Shown: one piece after another, positions 46,966 to 58,109 of the stretch | How the letters are laid out: every line of letters starts with the position of its first letter | Numbering within the stretch: position 1 is the first letter of the stretch | NCBI GenBank assembly: GCA_963920705.1 | Contig: OY987237.1 | Coordinates: 5,238,601 to 5,302,600, forward strand | Reading direction: 5' to 3' | DNA: 64,000 bases | Source of the DNA: Odiellus spinosus | Lineage: Eukaryota; Arthropoda; Arachnida; Opiliones; Phalangiidae | Program-made: the position numbers and the translations under genes | The notes under the pieces: generated by a model | Told to the model about the DNA's origin: nothing | What the model saw: the letters and a program-made list of their open reading frames with translations, nothing else | Database searches by the model: none

Positions 46966-47386
46966 CCAGAGGTATATAATAACCTCCTTCGGGGGGAAGT
47001 ATGAAAGGTAGGCAAAATCGACGAACAACAAGTGCCCGGCGTAAATCGCGGCGGATCGACACACCGCTTATACTCCCAAAAAATAGTTACACCATTTTGA
47101 ACCTCACTAAATTTTCCCTACGCACACTTCCGGAACTCGCGAGCTGAAGTCAACCTTCGACTCCATTTTAACGGACAGCCTGACTCCTGAGACAGGAAGT
47201 TCTAAACACAAATCGAGCCGTCTTGTTCATACAAAGACCATTTACTAGAGTAGCGACATTGAGAAGTCCAGCGCGAGCTAGTGGCCTAGATAGTCAGCAG
47301 CGGGCTCTTGTTGTTCGTGATTTTTAGCATTGGTAGTATAGGGGCTTTCATACTTCCTCCCGAAGGGGGTTATTATATACCTCTGG
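46966..47386. mobile_element. F5 inverted-repeat transposon upstream of IR-A2
   Basis: The ends CCAGAGGTATATAATAACC are inverted copies, continuing through CCTTCGGG and GGAAGTATGAAAG, then an inner pair ACGAACAACAAG. The flanking duplication is TTACA (46961-46965, 47387-47391). About 421 bp, no transposase. It lies about 315 bp upstream of the IR-A2 start codon. Confidence 0.85.
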
Positions 47387-47391
47387 TTACA

Positions 47392-49588
47392 CGAAAACTG
47401 TGGTTCAGTTTGTTAACAAGATAAGTTGTTTGAGAGATGTACGGGGCCTACGAGGGAGGTTCTTTACGCGAAACTATCAGAGGCACGGCGTAAGTAACAA
47501 CTTACGCGAAAATTCATGGAGCAATAATAAAGAAAAAATCAAACTTCATCGTAGAATGCAACTTTTTGATATGTTTTTGCAACTTACAACTTTGGCCGTG
47601 ATTTTAATTAACTTCTTAACTACCTTGACGTGTTTGACATACATCGTGTCATTGTTATTGACGTCACACCCACTAATGGGTAAGTAAATCTAAGGTAGTC
47701 TTGACGAACAGTCGTCAGAGTGAGGTCAATTGGAATAAAACGTGTTTATTTTTTTATTTTATTTTTTTATTTTTTTTAATTAACTCGGAAAGGTGTAACC
47801 AAACTAACATTCGGATAAAGTTTAAAAAGCTCTTTTTTTTTCACCGAGTTATCAGACTCTACGCGGAAACTTTGAGAAATCGAACTTATACGTTTAATTT
47901 CCTTCTACAATTGATCGATCACGTGACAAGATTTGTTCGATTAAAAGTAGCTACGCGTTTTGTTATTAGATTTATCAAAACTCTATAATATCTACTAGAT
48001 AATTTATACTGAAACTTTTCTTTCGAAATTACGATAAAAATAACCATGATTATTTGTTTGACACGCTATATTCGATTGTTTGTTCGCGTGTAATAAAACT
48101 TAATTTATCGACAGATTGTATCTGAAATTTCTAGGGGCCGTGAAATAAATTCAAAAGTTGTTCCATTTTTAGCTCATAGTTTCCCTTTAAATTAACGAGA
48201 AGCTTTTAACGAGTTTTAATAATATTTTATGCATATTTTCAAATCTTTTTATCTAGGGAGGAGTTAAGAGAATATAGGTATTACGATGGAACGAGGAAAA
48301 TCTTCTATCCCTAGGTTCTCTGGTTTCATTTAGTTCTTTCAAAGCTTTAGAGAAGGAGGAAAACTATATTTACTTGAGTGGCTACGGATAACGCCTCAGA
48401 TATTTTGCATGCTAGAAATTAAATTTTAATTATCATCTTCCCAGCGGAAACTCGGGGGTTTTAGGGCGTGGAGCCTGCGTGAAAGAGCTACCCATCGAGA
48501 AAATACAGACACTAATACGTCCTCCCTTCGCGAGTCTCCGTCATTTACAGTTAGAGAGGGCACGTAACCGCTTCAGAAACTCTGAATATTTCTAAAGTTT
48601 ATTCACTTACTCTCACCCTTTCATATAAGCGACTAAATATACGGATGATGTCGGAGATATAAATATCCACAAAACTAAAACTAATTGTGAAAGTTACTTT
48701 TGTTTCTTGAGAAATACCGTAACTAAAGTTTGCTTTCATTTCAAGGGTTTTCCCTTCTCTAATGATTTTAACTGGTTAAGTGCAACTCTTTCATCCACTA
48801 ATAATTAATTATATTTATAATGTTGTTGTTATAATTATTTTTGGATTATATTGTGTCTTTTTTAGCTTTAAAACCTTTGGATTAACGCGAGAGGTTTAAA
48901 TTAGGGTTTAAATTCAAAATTAAAATGCCAAAAACATTTCAATTCGTATTTTCCCTTTGATGTTAGAACATTCTGGATTAAATAGATGTACTTTCGTAAA
49001 AGTGACAGCGCGAAAGCAACCGAGAAAGCCTGATCAGAATCAACTGTTGGCTTTCAAAATCAATTTAAAATTTATAATATTCTTATTCAAGAGGGTTTCT
49101 ATTTTGCTTACGGAGTTCATTATGAAAGAGGGTAGCAGTCTTTAATATATATATCGAAAGTGTAGGTACAATATTATCTTACGAGAGACATAATATTTCA
49201 TATTTATTATTTCTGCGCTGTTAAGTACATTCCAAATATTAATTTTCCCTCTGCATTTCAAAGCTTGTTATACGTTTATAACGTTAGGCTGATATAGATA
49301 TAGAATGTCCTCTAGCTAAAATTCACAAATATTAGTAAACTTAAACAAATTTTCGCCGGTATAGTTGCCTAATATTATTCCGAATGCATAACGATGAAAC
49401 CATTTTACCTCTAAGTATAGCGATGAAATCTCATTTAGCTGCGAGTTTCCCAACTCCACTTCCTTTTCCACTCTCCCGTTTCATTACTCTAAAAGATACC
49501 ATTTTGACTCTGAAAGTCCCTAAACGATTCGCGAGCTTCAAATCGAGCTAAATGACGATTCAGGTGTTATTGTTATTATACATTTCAG
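47392..49588. other. Spacer, no confirmed gene
   Basis: Apart from the doubtful segment at 47.4-47.7 kb there is only AT-rich DNA with short frames. Nothing else is recognised. Confidence 0.4.
47400..47682 (+). CDS. Doubtful open segment with a possible membrane helix
   Basis: The open frame ends in a hydrophobic stretch (TTLAVILINFLTTLTCLTYI) and meets a full donor consensus, TGG|GTAAGT, at 47682/47683. The first true Met codon is well inside the frame. I recognise no family and cannot find a partner exon, so it is a candidate exon at best. Confidence 0.15.
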
Positions 49589-49912
49589 CAGAAGCCAATG
49601 AAACCCTCCTTTGAAGTCTACTACTCTAATGTTCGATAAAGCCCTCCTCTCTGCATGGGTAAAATTCCCAATTTTACGAGATCGGAGGGGTCCCAATTCA
49701 TACCCCCTGTCTACGCAAAATTTAAAATTCTCTCTCTCCACAAACGACGACGTTTTTTTGACGAACTCCAAGGCTGCTCGACGAACTCCCGCTCCGAAAA
49801 TATCTACCGTTAGGAGGCGTACCAATCGCGCTTTTTGAAACTAACCCATACAGAGAGGGGTAAACCTGACCCGGGAGTAATAGACTTCAAAGGAGGGTTT
49901 CATCGGCTTCTG
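49589..49912. mobile_element. F6 hAT-like inverted-repeat transposon
   Basis: The ends read CAGAAGCCAATGAAACCCTC and the inverse of CAGAAGCCGATGAAACCCTC, continuing through CTTTGAAGTCTA. They start with CAG as in many hAT elements and are flanked by ATTTCAG on both sides (7 bp, or 8 with a mismatch). 324 bp, non-autonomous. Two overlapping short frames inside it are not genes. Confidence 0.85.
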
Positions 49913-49919
49913 ATTTCAG

Positions 49920-51184
49920 GAGTTTAAAGCTAGAATAAAGCATGGAGCGTTCCTTTCTAGTATACATATACCATTTATCTAGGGGACGATAGTAATGAGG
50001 TAGCTTTCTGGTTAGTGTATTTTCCGATTGAATCTTGCTTAAAGTTTTGTCTTAAAGGCCTAATCTCGTAAAATAAAATACATTTTTATGTGTAATATAG
50101 AAATCGACAAGTATTTATAGTTAACTTTAGGATGATATATCGGTGAAGGAGAGTTGGACTGCCTGTTCTTAGATCTCAAGTTTTGGGCATGCATAGAAAC
50201 TCACTCCCATCTAGTTGCCTTGAGTACGTGCATCACGTGATCACAAATTATCAACTCTTACCAATAGGCGACGAGTTGATAATCTGCGCCAAACTATTTG
50301 CGCTTCCATTAAATGTCGTTCCAATCCAACTCTCTTCCTCGTTAATTTTCGGCCCCATTACCGCATTAAATCTTGACTCCTATTAAATCTTAATTAAATC
50401 AAATGTAATGTAATGTTAAATTGAGTCTTAAAATTAGCCCTGTTTTACGAGACTTAACCTTTAACCTTTTCTCTCTAATATTTCTCTGCCCCCGCCCACG
50501 CATTTTCTGTTTGAGAGGATGGAGAGAGAGACCGTGAGAGAACTTTTGAAGTATTCTCGAAAACCGTATCTTTAAACCCGTGAGAGTTGCAGCGAGCTAT
50601 ATGGATAGAAAACGATTTAAAGGCATTTTCCCTTTTCACGGGCGTATCTCTCCTCTCTCGATCTGGCGAGCTGCAAAGGTTTCCTACATACTCTCAAATA
50701 TTAAACGCCATGCCTAGAGAGGTAACGGGTGCCTGGAAGCAAAAGCGTTAAGATTTAATGACGATCGCGGGGTAACGTGATGTCTACTCTCTGTATTGTT
50801 TATTTTTGTAAACAGAGGTTGAGCGTTGGAAGTTATTTTTGGAAAATTTCTTAATTAAAACTTAGATTGTGTGTTTACGATCGCGTGTTCTCTTAAATGC
50901 GTAAAAGCCCCAGAAGTTTTAAAAGTTCACTATGGAAAGATTAAATATTAATATTATCACTAAATAATTGAAGATTTAAGAGTTTAACTGAAGTTTTTAC
51001 AGTTATTTTTCTTCCCGATCAGGATTAAAATAATTTGACCTCATAAGGCCACATTTTAATTAATACTAAAGCATTTAAGTAATCTAAATTTCTATTTCAC
51101 CACATGTCAATTAATATTATCAATTAATATTATTTTTGTGTTCAAAAATTTAAAAAGACTAGTTGAAATTATTTATTCATATTT
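49920..51184. other. Spacer, no gene seen
   Basis: Short frames only. No recognised feature. Confidence 0.45.
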
Positions 51185-51258
51185 TTCTGGTTGATTAGAC
51201 CTAATTTAACAATAAGGAATGGATAAAAAATCACTAGATATTGCATTAATTCTCTCTA
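51185..51258 (-). mobile_element. F1 transposon fragment (one end)
   Basis: TGATTAGACCTAATTTAACA, AATAAGGAATGGATAAAAAA and TCACTAGATATTGCATTAAT correspond to the right end of F1, diverged. Confidence 0.5.
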
Positions 51259-52161
51259 TAATTATTGCCAGTTTTAACTATAAATTAAATTTAAAACTGA
51301 GCTTGAAACAGGAAATAATAACCAGTACGTTATTTTAAGCGAAAAAAAAATTCAAGCCATGATATAGTCTTAAAAGGAGAAGACTAATTTTCATTCTACT
51401 GACAGAAAAAAATAATTCAAAATAATTTGTTTTCTGGATGGTAACTAATATATACGTATTACTCCGCCGTAACTACCTACGTGTTGTAGACTTAAAGTGA
51501 TTATGATTTTCATAATAACCTTTAAGGAGATGGTGGCAAAAAAGGGTGCACTATTAACCATCACTAACTTATGATCAAGGGCAGTTTTTAACGACTATCT
51601 TTTTACTTACGCGGTTTACTATTAAGTAACAATACGCGCCAGCTTTTAATATTATGCCAAGTACTCTTGAACGGAAATATATGTTGTGAAAGGGATAGCG
51701 GGGACGGTATATTCCGCTCTGAACGGAAGAGAAATTTCGTGTTCTTAGTAATGGAAAAAATGTTTCCCCGGAACCATTAATGGGATGTGCGTTGGTGATC
51801 TATGGAGTAGACTAAAGTGGGGAAATAAACGGGGATGTAGACGGTGAACCTGTAGTCCGTATCATTTTGTGTTTTAAGCACGTAGAAAGCTTTAGGCAAT
51901 GTTAGATATCTAGTATACTTAAAGGGAGAGTGAAGAGGAATTTAATCAAGTAATTTATTATAGACCTTTTACTATTAGACGTCACAAGTCTCGTCCCTCA
52001 TCTGGGCGGAGTCTGGGATCTACAGCCTGGGGAGAAAACACGGTGTAGGAGGAGCTACGGCAAAACCACGCCCATTTCCCTATTGTCTAAAAAGTTAGAA
52101 AATATTGCGATTTTGCATTAAAAGGAGAACCTCCGACTAAAAAGAATCCCCAAAGTTGACC
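51259..52161. other. Spacer, no gene seen
   Basis: No recognised coding sequence or repeat. Confidence 0.45.
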
Positions 52162-52313
52162 TAAAGGCCTAGGATTTCTTCTGCCTGTCACCTGCCTGTT
52201 TCACTGGAAGTGGGCTCACCTTCTGAGCTTCCCCTGTGGGTAGCAAGGCAAGAGAAAGCCTGGAGGGTGAGTTTGTTACCAGGGTGACAGGCAGAAGTAA
52301 TCCTAGGCCTTTA
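52162..52313. mobile_element. F7 short inverted-repeat element, 152 bp
   Basis: TAAAGGCCTAGGATTTCTTC and the inverse of TAAAGGCCTAGGATTACTTC bound it, continuing TGCCTGTCACC; about 30 bp of each arm pair with one mismatch. The target duplication is unclear. Single copy here. Confidence 0.7.
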
Positions 52314-54888
52314 ATTAAATATCATTGTGCGCTTGAAAAAATCAAGAACGTGATTCAAAGAGTGTGTTACAGCACATGTCACTGGGATTTTACTAAACCA
52401 AAGGTTGCGCGTCTTTTGATTGGATGGATAAATCAAGCCGCGATCATAAATAAATTTAATTCAAACTCCTGCTCTTTGAGTTTAATTTGAAGTCTCACGT
52501 TTACAATAAACTCCACCTTATACTCGTATTCAAGTGGACTACTTCTTCCCAATGAAGTTTAACATTGTATATCAATCCGCGCCAGCTGACGACGCGATTA
52601 AAATTTAGCGTTATCAACTGACATTTTTACATATAGATATAATTATATTTATTATTAATAATTAATACCGCTGTGAGTTACGGTAATAGACATAACAGGT
52701 AACCTGGTGCTTAGATATACGCCCCTTTTAGCCTTACACTGCATTAAATCTTACAAAGTGAATAGACTATAGGATTATCCGCGGAAACCGAGTTAGAAGC
52801 GATATACACCGAATATGAGTCTTCTATACCTTAGATAACTAACAAGGCTAGAAAACCCTCGAAATCTCCCTTTTTTTACTCCGAGGTATCATTGAATTAT
52901 TAAGTATTTTTGGGATCATGGGCGCCCAAGTGAGGAGATAACCGGTAGGACAGCTCAAGAGGAAGGAAGACGATTAACGTGATTACACCTGGGAATTCGG
53001 AAAATCCTCCTGTTCCTCAGCTTCCCTCTTTCCCCTTTAGCCTAGGATTTTAGTCTACGTGACGTTTGACCTATTTGAGTTAATGCGTACGATGAGGGAG
53101 AAGGTGAATTTTGCCAACCAGTTTTTTCTTGGAACCTCTCCGTTCCACTTCTTCTTTTTGATCTAACATAACATTATTAATTCAAAGAAGTCGAATAAGA
53201 TGTATATATTTTTTCCACTCTTTTGATATTACGCGTATTATAGCGGGGAAAATTTAGATTTTCCTTCCGGGTTTTTAATATCAAAGCATTAAATCAAGGT
53301 CTTAAAATATATCACAAATTTTTGGGAATGGCAAATAAAATAGTTGAAAAGAACTATCCTTCTTATAACGCATTAATATGACTTGATTTTTTTTACCTCT
53401 TTAAGAATGTATCTGTATGAAATTAGAAATTTTATTAATTTTAAATTAAAAGGGTTACCGGTAGGACTTCGTCGAAATATAATTTTGATCAAAAGAAATA
53501 AATTTATTTAAACTTTAATATTGGAATAAAAAAAAATTACCATGACAGCTTCCAACCTTTAAATAACCGATGTATGCATAGAGTAACTTAGGATGAAAGG
53601 GGGGATGGTCTGCCAGGGGATGGAGTTAAATAAGAAACTTTTTGGTGATGGTAGCGAGTTTATATTCGATGTTCGAGACCGAACCCTCGCTTTCATGATT
53701 GATGATGGAAATGACAAATTACGTTACGGGGAGGAAAAGTTCTCGCTTTCTTCATCCTCTCTGTACGATCAAATAGACCATTTCTACGGAAGAATCGTGT
53801 ACCATAGTACCCGCCTTTAATAAAGGTATTATTTTAAAAATAGTGGTGTAAGTTTATAGAGGTCGGGTGCCATTTCAATTGAAAAGGTCTATATGAATCT
53901 CCTCAGCCTCGAAACGACGTTTTTATCTCGAAAGAAAAGGAGTTTTCTTATAAATCTTTCTATACTTGGCTTCACTTTCGTTACGATTATTTACTGTTAG
54001 AAGAAGCAATATATACAAAGGCAGGACTGGATTACATTTATGAACTTTTTCTATACTTTTGAATAACATAATTTCATTATCTTTAAAAATATAAACATAT
54101 AATTATATGTTATAACTTTTTTAATTGATTAGAGATGATTTATCAATATTATTCAATTTAATTATTCATAAATGCATAGATAGACTCGGCCATTGGTTGA
54201 ATTCCATATATCATCCCTGCTTAAAGTTAGAATACGTTTTTAACAGTATTTGTGAATCTTTCTCCTACTGCAATTGAGTTGTATTTTTTATTTTTTTGCA
54301 TTTATACCCAACATTCCCCTCTTTTTTCACATTCTTGAATATATCGATTTTTATTCGCTGCTACACTAGTAAAAGTGGAAATGGAGTCTATAGGGGCGCA
54401 CGACCAATCAGAAACGATGTATTATTATAGCCGAATGCGACGTTCGTCGTTCCTTGAACCGACGAAACCAACTAAGTCAACTTACGCTTGAATAAAGACG
54501 CTGCGTGGTTTAGAATTTTTCTGATATTTTTTTTTTTCGTTCGGTCTTTTTCCGAAATCTGGATTCTTCCAAATCCAATAATTCTAATATTTTATACCAT
54601 CCATCTACCCTCAACCCCTTTCCGCTGAAATGACATTTTCTATAAATTCCGTTTCGTCAAACTTTTTGAAGAATTTTCAAATGATGCTAAATGCTGAGTA
54701 AAGATTTTTTGTGGAAGATAAAGTTCTGATATGCAAATTTTAATTTTAGGATACTGGTTACCACCCCCCCCCCCCGGTGTGGTTTAATTTATCATTGTAA
54801 TGTTATGTAATATTGGTTTTAACCTATTTCAACAACCAAAGTGAATTACGCAACCACTTTTATAAATATGATCGTAAGTTAATGAAAA
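52314..54888. other. Spacer with a C12 tract
   Basis: A 75-codon frame at 53593-53820 (MKGGMVCQGMELNKKLFGDG start, acidic) is not recognised. A run of 12 C lies at 54764-54775, unusual in this AT-rich DNA. Nothing else is supported. Confidence 0.4.
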
Positions 54889-55119
54889 ATGTCTTTAGAA
54901 GTTGAACAGTCGTATTTAAATGTAGCCAGTGATTTCTTCCGCTTTCTAGAAACTTTTGATATGTGCCACACCACGCGGACATTTTTGGCATATAGAATAA
55001 CTAAAGAAAGACTCCTCTTGTCGTGTGGCTTCCGGGAAATATTTTTTAACCAATCTCCGGAAGAGATATTTGAGGCTCATTGCCCTTTTCTAAGAGATGC
55101 TTATTTCAATTTCTTTTAG
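54889..55119 (+). CDS. Small open frame, 76 codons, unknown
   Basis: MSLEVEQSYLNVASDFFRFL begins at an ATG in AAAATGT context; it has balanced residue use (charged and hydrophobic residues mixed, four Cys) and ends DAYFNFF before a TAG. No domain is recognised. It could be a small gene, an exon, or chance. Confidence 0.2.
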   Translation: MSLEVEQSYLNVASDFFRFLETFDMCHTTRTFLAYRITKERLLLSCGFREIFFNQSPEEIFEAHCPFLRDAYFNFF

Positions 55120-56477
55120 GGATATCCGTTTTTCTGTTACTCGAAGCCTAATAACGTGGGTTAAACGAAAAACTTGATTTTTAGCTTCAACTTTGATTTG
55201 ACCCAAAACCTCGATTCTTGTCCAAAAAAATCTTGATTTTTAGATGTGATCCACTCAGGCAGGCTTGTCTATTTATTTATATTATAACGCTTACCCTTGT
55301 TTTGTTCTCAGCTTCCAATTCGATGATCACGTGTCTGTAGATATAGTTTCTAATCAACCGCTCATGTGTTTATAGGCAGAATTTAGAATCTGACAGTGAA
55401 ACACTCTAGGAGTCACGAATGTTGGACATATCAATATTTAAGCTTGTCCATTACGCGATTCCCCTTGACTCTAATTGAGGCAACTAGAAGCCTACTCTCC
55501 AACAGGTGGTACTTTGGTCATCCATTATTATCAAGCCCCTTTAAACCCGGCCCCTATCTTCGGTCTATACTCTGAATCCTTCTCTTGAAAATGTTTCCGC
55601 CAATTCCAATTCGGAGTCGTTGAAGCCTTTGACTCTCCATTAGAAGAACCTTAATGGAAAAGACGGATTTTCTCTATAGATTCGATGTCTGTAATCCACG
55701 AGACTCTATGTCCAGCCTGACGGATTTCGACAGCGATGGACCCTTTTACCCTTGTCAGTACGCGCGAACTACACGAACGAAGAAAACTTATAGGAAGGGA
55801 AGTAGGAAAGGTAGATGGGTTAGAAATTCGTGGTTGCTTACACATCAACCGTTATTCAGTCTTGGTCCTTGGATTAACGATAATTTTGATACGCGAGAGA
55901 TGGTTGGACGTGCCAATGTTAAGGGAAATAGATAGAAAGGATAGTACTACAACATTTATATACCTATCATTGTATTCAATCGGACAACACGGATATACTT
56001 ATCTATATTCTTTTACTATGGTTAAAGCTTAGATTATTGGGCCACTATAGTCGGTTTAGTTGGAGATTTCAGTTAGAACGAAACTAGCCTCGCTTAAAGG
56101 AAGGCGAAAAAGAAAATCTGGTCTTATATTTTTCTTTCTTTACTCACCCTTAGTGTGTCAGGTAAACCTTTTTAAGTTTTAAAAAGCGTGTAATTAATCT
56201 TCAAATATAATCATAATACATAAAATTATCTCTAATTCAACGTATTTATAATTATTTCTAAATGTCAATGATACGTTTGTAGGCGAAATGATTTGCCATT
56301 CAAGAAATGTTTAATCCTCTACAATTAGTTATTAAATGATACTCATTAATATCATTTAATTTTAATTTTAATTTTATTTAGATCCTCATATACGTCTGAC
56401 TATAAATTGTTTATATTTTTCCATATTTCTCCGGGTGTTAGTGTTTGATCTAGAATTATCAATGGTCAGTTTTCTTA
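55120..56477. other. Spacer, no confirmed gene
   Basis: Overlapping frames of 93 and 98 codons in two different frames near 55.65-56.03 kb weaken the case for either. No recognised homology. Confidence 0.4.
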
Positions 56478-56685
56478 ATATAATAAAGATGAATAACAAA
56501 ACCTGGAATTCAGAAGCGTCCTATAACGGCAAACAGTGTGGGCAAAAGTACCACTCACGCGTCTGCGTATTCTTTATCCATACAAGCCACGGACTTGCTT
56601 TTGTTTTTTAATACTTTTGGCACTGTTTGCCGTTAAGGACGCTTATGAACGCCAGGTTTGATCATTAATATTGATCTATTCAGAT
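56478..56685. mobile_element. F4 inverted-repeat transposon, copy 3
   Basis: The left arm is TTAATATAATAAAGATGAAT, AAGCGTCCTATAACGGCAAA, CAGTGTGGGCAAAAGTA; the right arm is the inverse (GGCACTGTTTGCCGTTAAGG, ACGCTTATGAACGCCAGGTT). It is the best-preserved copy; the arms are about 80 bp. Confidence 0.8.
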
Positions 56686-57373
56686 AAATGCTCGTAGACG
56701 TAGGTTTGATTTAACCTAATTATTTTATTTCATTCTCTATTTAATCTCTATGATACGAAATTTTGGAGCTAGATTAGAACTTAGCTTTGTACTTGATGGA
56801 ACCTCAAAATGATCACGCTAGTACGAATGGGATGCGCTTTTACTTTCTTTCTCTCGACCCCTTTTATTTCAGCTCTTGCAAGATCGATTAGGGAGCCGCA
56901 GCGGCGCAAAAACACTATACGTGTTTGTGTAGAAAAATCGACTCGAATCGACGAAAAACTCCATTTCCGCTCTTCTTCTTCTATTTCCCCATCCTCTTTT
57001 TATATTATTGTTTATCACCTTATAAGACCACTAAGACTACAGAGCGTAGATAGTGTTTTTCAAATCATTCTCCTTTTTGCCTGCTGGTGGATATATTTAT
57101 AGCCTGGAGTTCAGTAACCAGTTGAACTTGAAAAGTGGCCTTTAACCTTTAAGTCACAACATTTTTAGTTGATATTTTAAAGCACGAATGTTAGTGACTA
57201 TAAAATGAGGCTGTCACGGATTTTTCATTAGCTCCAAATTGAAATTGAGTAGCGTTTTCTCAAAGATCGTTGAAAAACGATTCAAAATATATACGCATAT
57301 ATCATAGAAAAATCACCACAACTCTAAAAATTAATATTTTATAATCGTTATTTTAGAAATTTTTAAAATACAA

Positions 57374-57606
57374 CGTCACCACTTAGGTCCCATAGATATT
57401 GTAGAGCCTACAGTTGATTCTCGTTCTGGCACGTGATACGGTTGTTTTGGCGCGGTCTTTTTCGTAAAAGTACTTAATCCAGAAAGTTCTACCTTTCTTA
57501 TGAAAATTATTGGAAAAACAATTGCCTATTTCATTTTAATGTTTTTACAATAACTTTTCAACCCAGAGGTATAAAATTTGGAATTTGGAGTTTTAATAGT
57601 ATGATG
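57374..57606 (+). repeat. Dispersed repeat J, copy outside the IR cluster
   Basis: See the copy in IR-B intron 2. Shared landmarks are ACAGTTGATTCTCG, CACGTGATACGGTTG, CAACCCAGAGGTATAAAATT and TTTTAATAGTATGATGGC. Confidence 0.65.
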
Positions 57607-57839
57607 GCATTTGAAGGAAATATTTATAATCGTTTTTACGATCTTTACGAAAATGATCTTGAGAAATCTTTTAATAGATCACTTTGAGCTTTCTGATTTT
57701 GAATTTTCAAAATTGAAGCGCCAAGAAATTTGTAATCGAGTATTATATCTCAAAAGCGGCCTAAATGGAATCTTAGGCTTAGCGTAAGTGAAAATGAAGG
57801 GGATAATATCGTCTTAAAATTCATATAGGATAGACGATA

Positions 57840-58109
57840 CTAGGGGCTAAATTCCCCCATAGACTCTATAAGCTCGAATCTCCCAGGGAAATAAGAATCC
57901 AAGGAGGATTGGGGAATTTTGGGAACGGATGCCGGTATAGTTCTAAGGGGGGCGGGGTATAGAGAAGGGTCACTATGGGTCACCAGGGAGTCGTGAAAAG
58001 CATCCATTAAGGAAACGTAGCTACCGGGATTATCTCCCGGTTGGAAGGAAATTTGGGAGCCATCAAACCTTGTCTGGCGCGCGTGGTACACGGTAAACCA
58101 ACGGACGAA
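57840..58109 (-). CDS. Doubtful open segment, unknown
   Basis: On the minus strand an open frame of about 90 codons (VYHARQTRFDGSQISFQPGD and onward, ending SMGEFSP) begins directly after TATAACAG, a possible acceptor. Base composition is richer in GC than its surroundings. There is no Met near the start, so it could be a terminal exon. No family is recognised, and a 64-codon frame overlaps it on the same strand. Confidence 0.18.
   Translation of the reverse strand, partial: FVRWFTVYHARQTRFDGSQISFQPGDNPGSYVSLMDAFHDSLVTHSDPSLYPAPLRTIPASVPKIPQSSLDSYFPGRFELIESMGEFSP

Noticed and set aside
49611-49838. Overlapping frames on both strands near 49.6-49.8 kb
   Set aside because: They lie inside the F6 inverted-repeat element and come from its composition.
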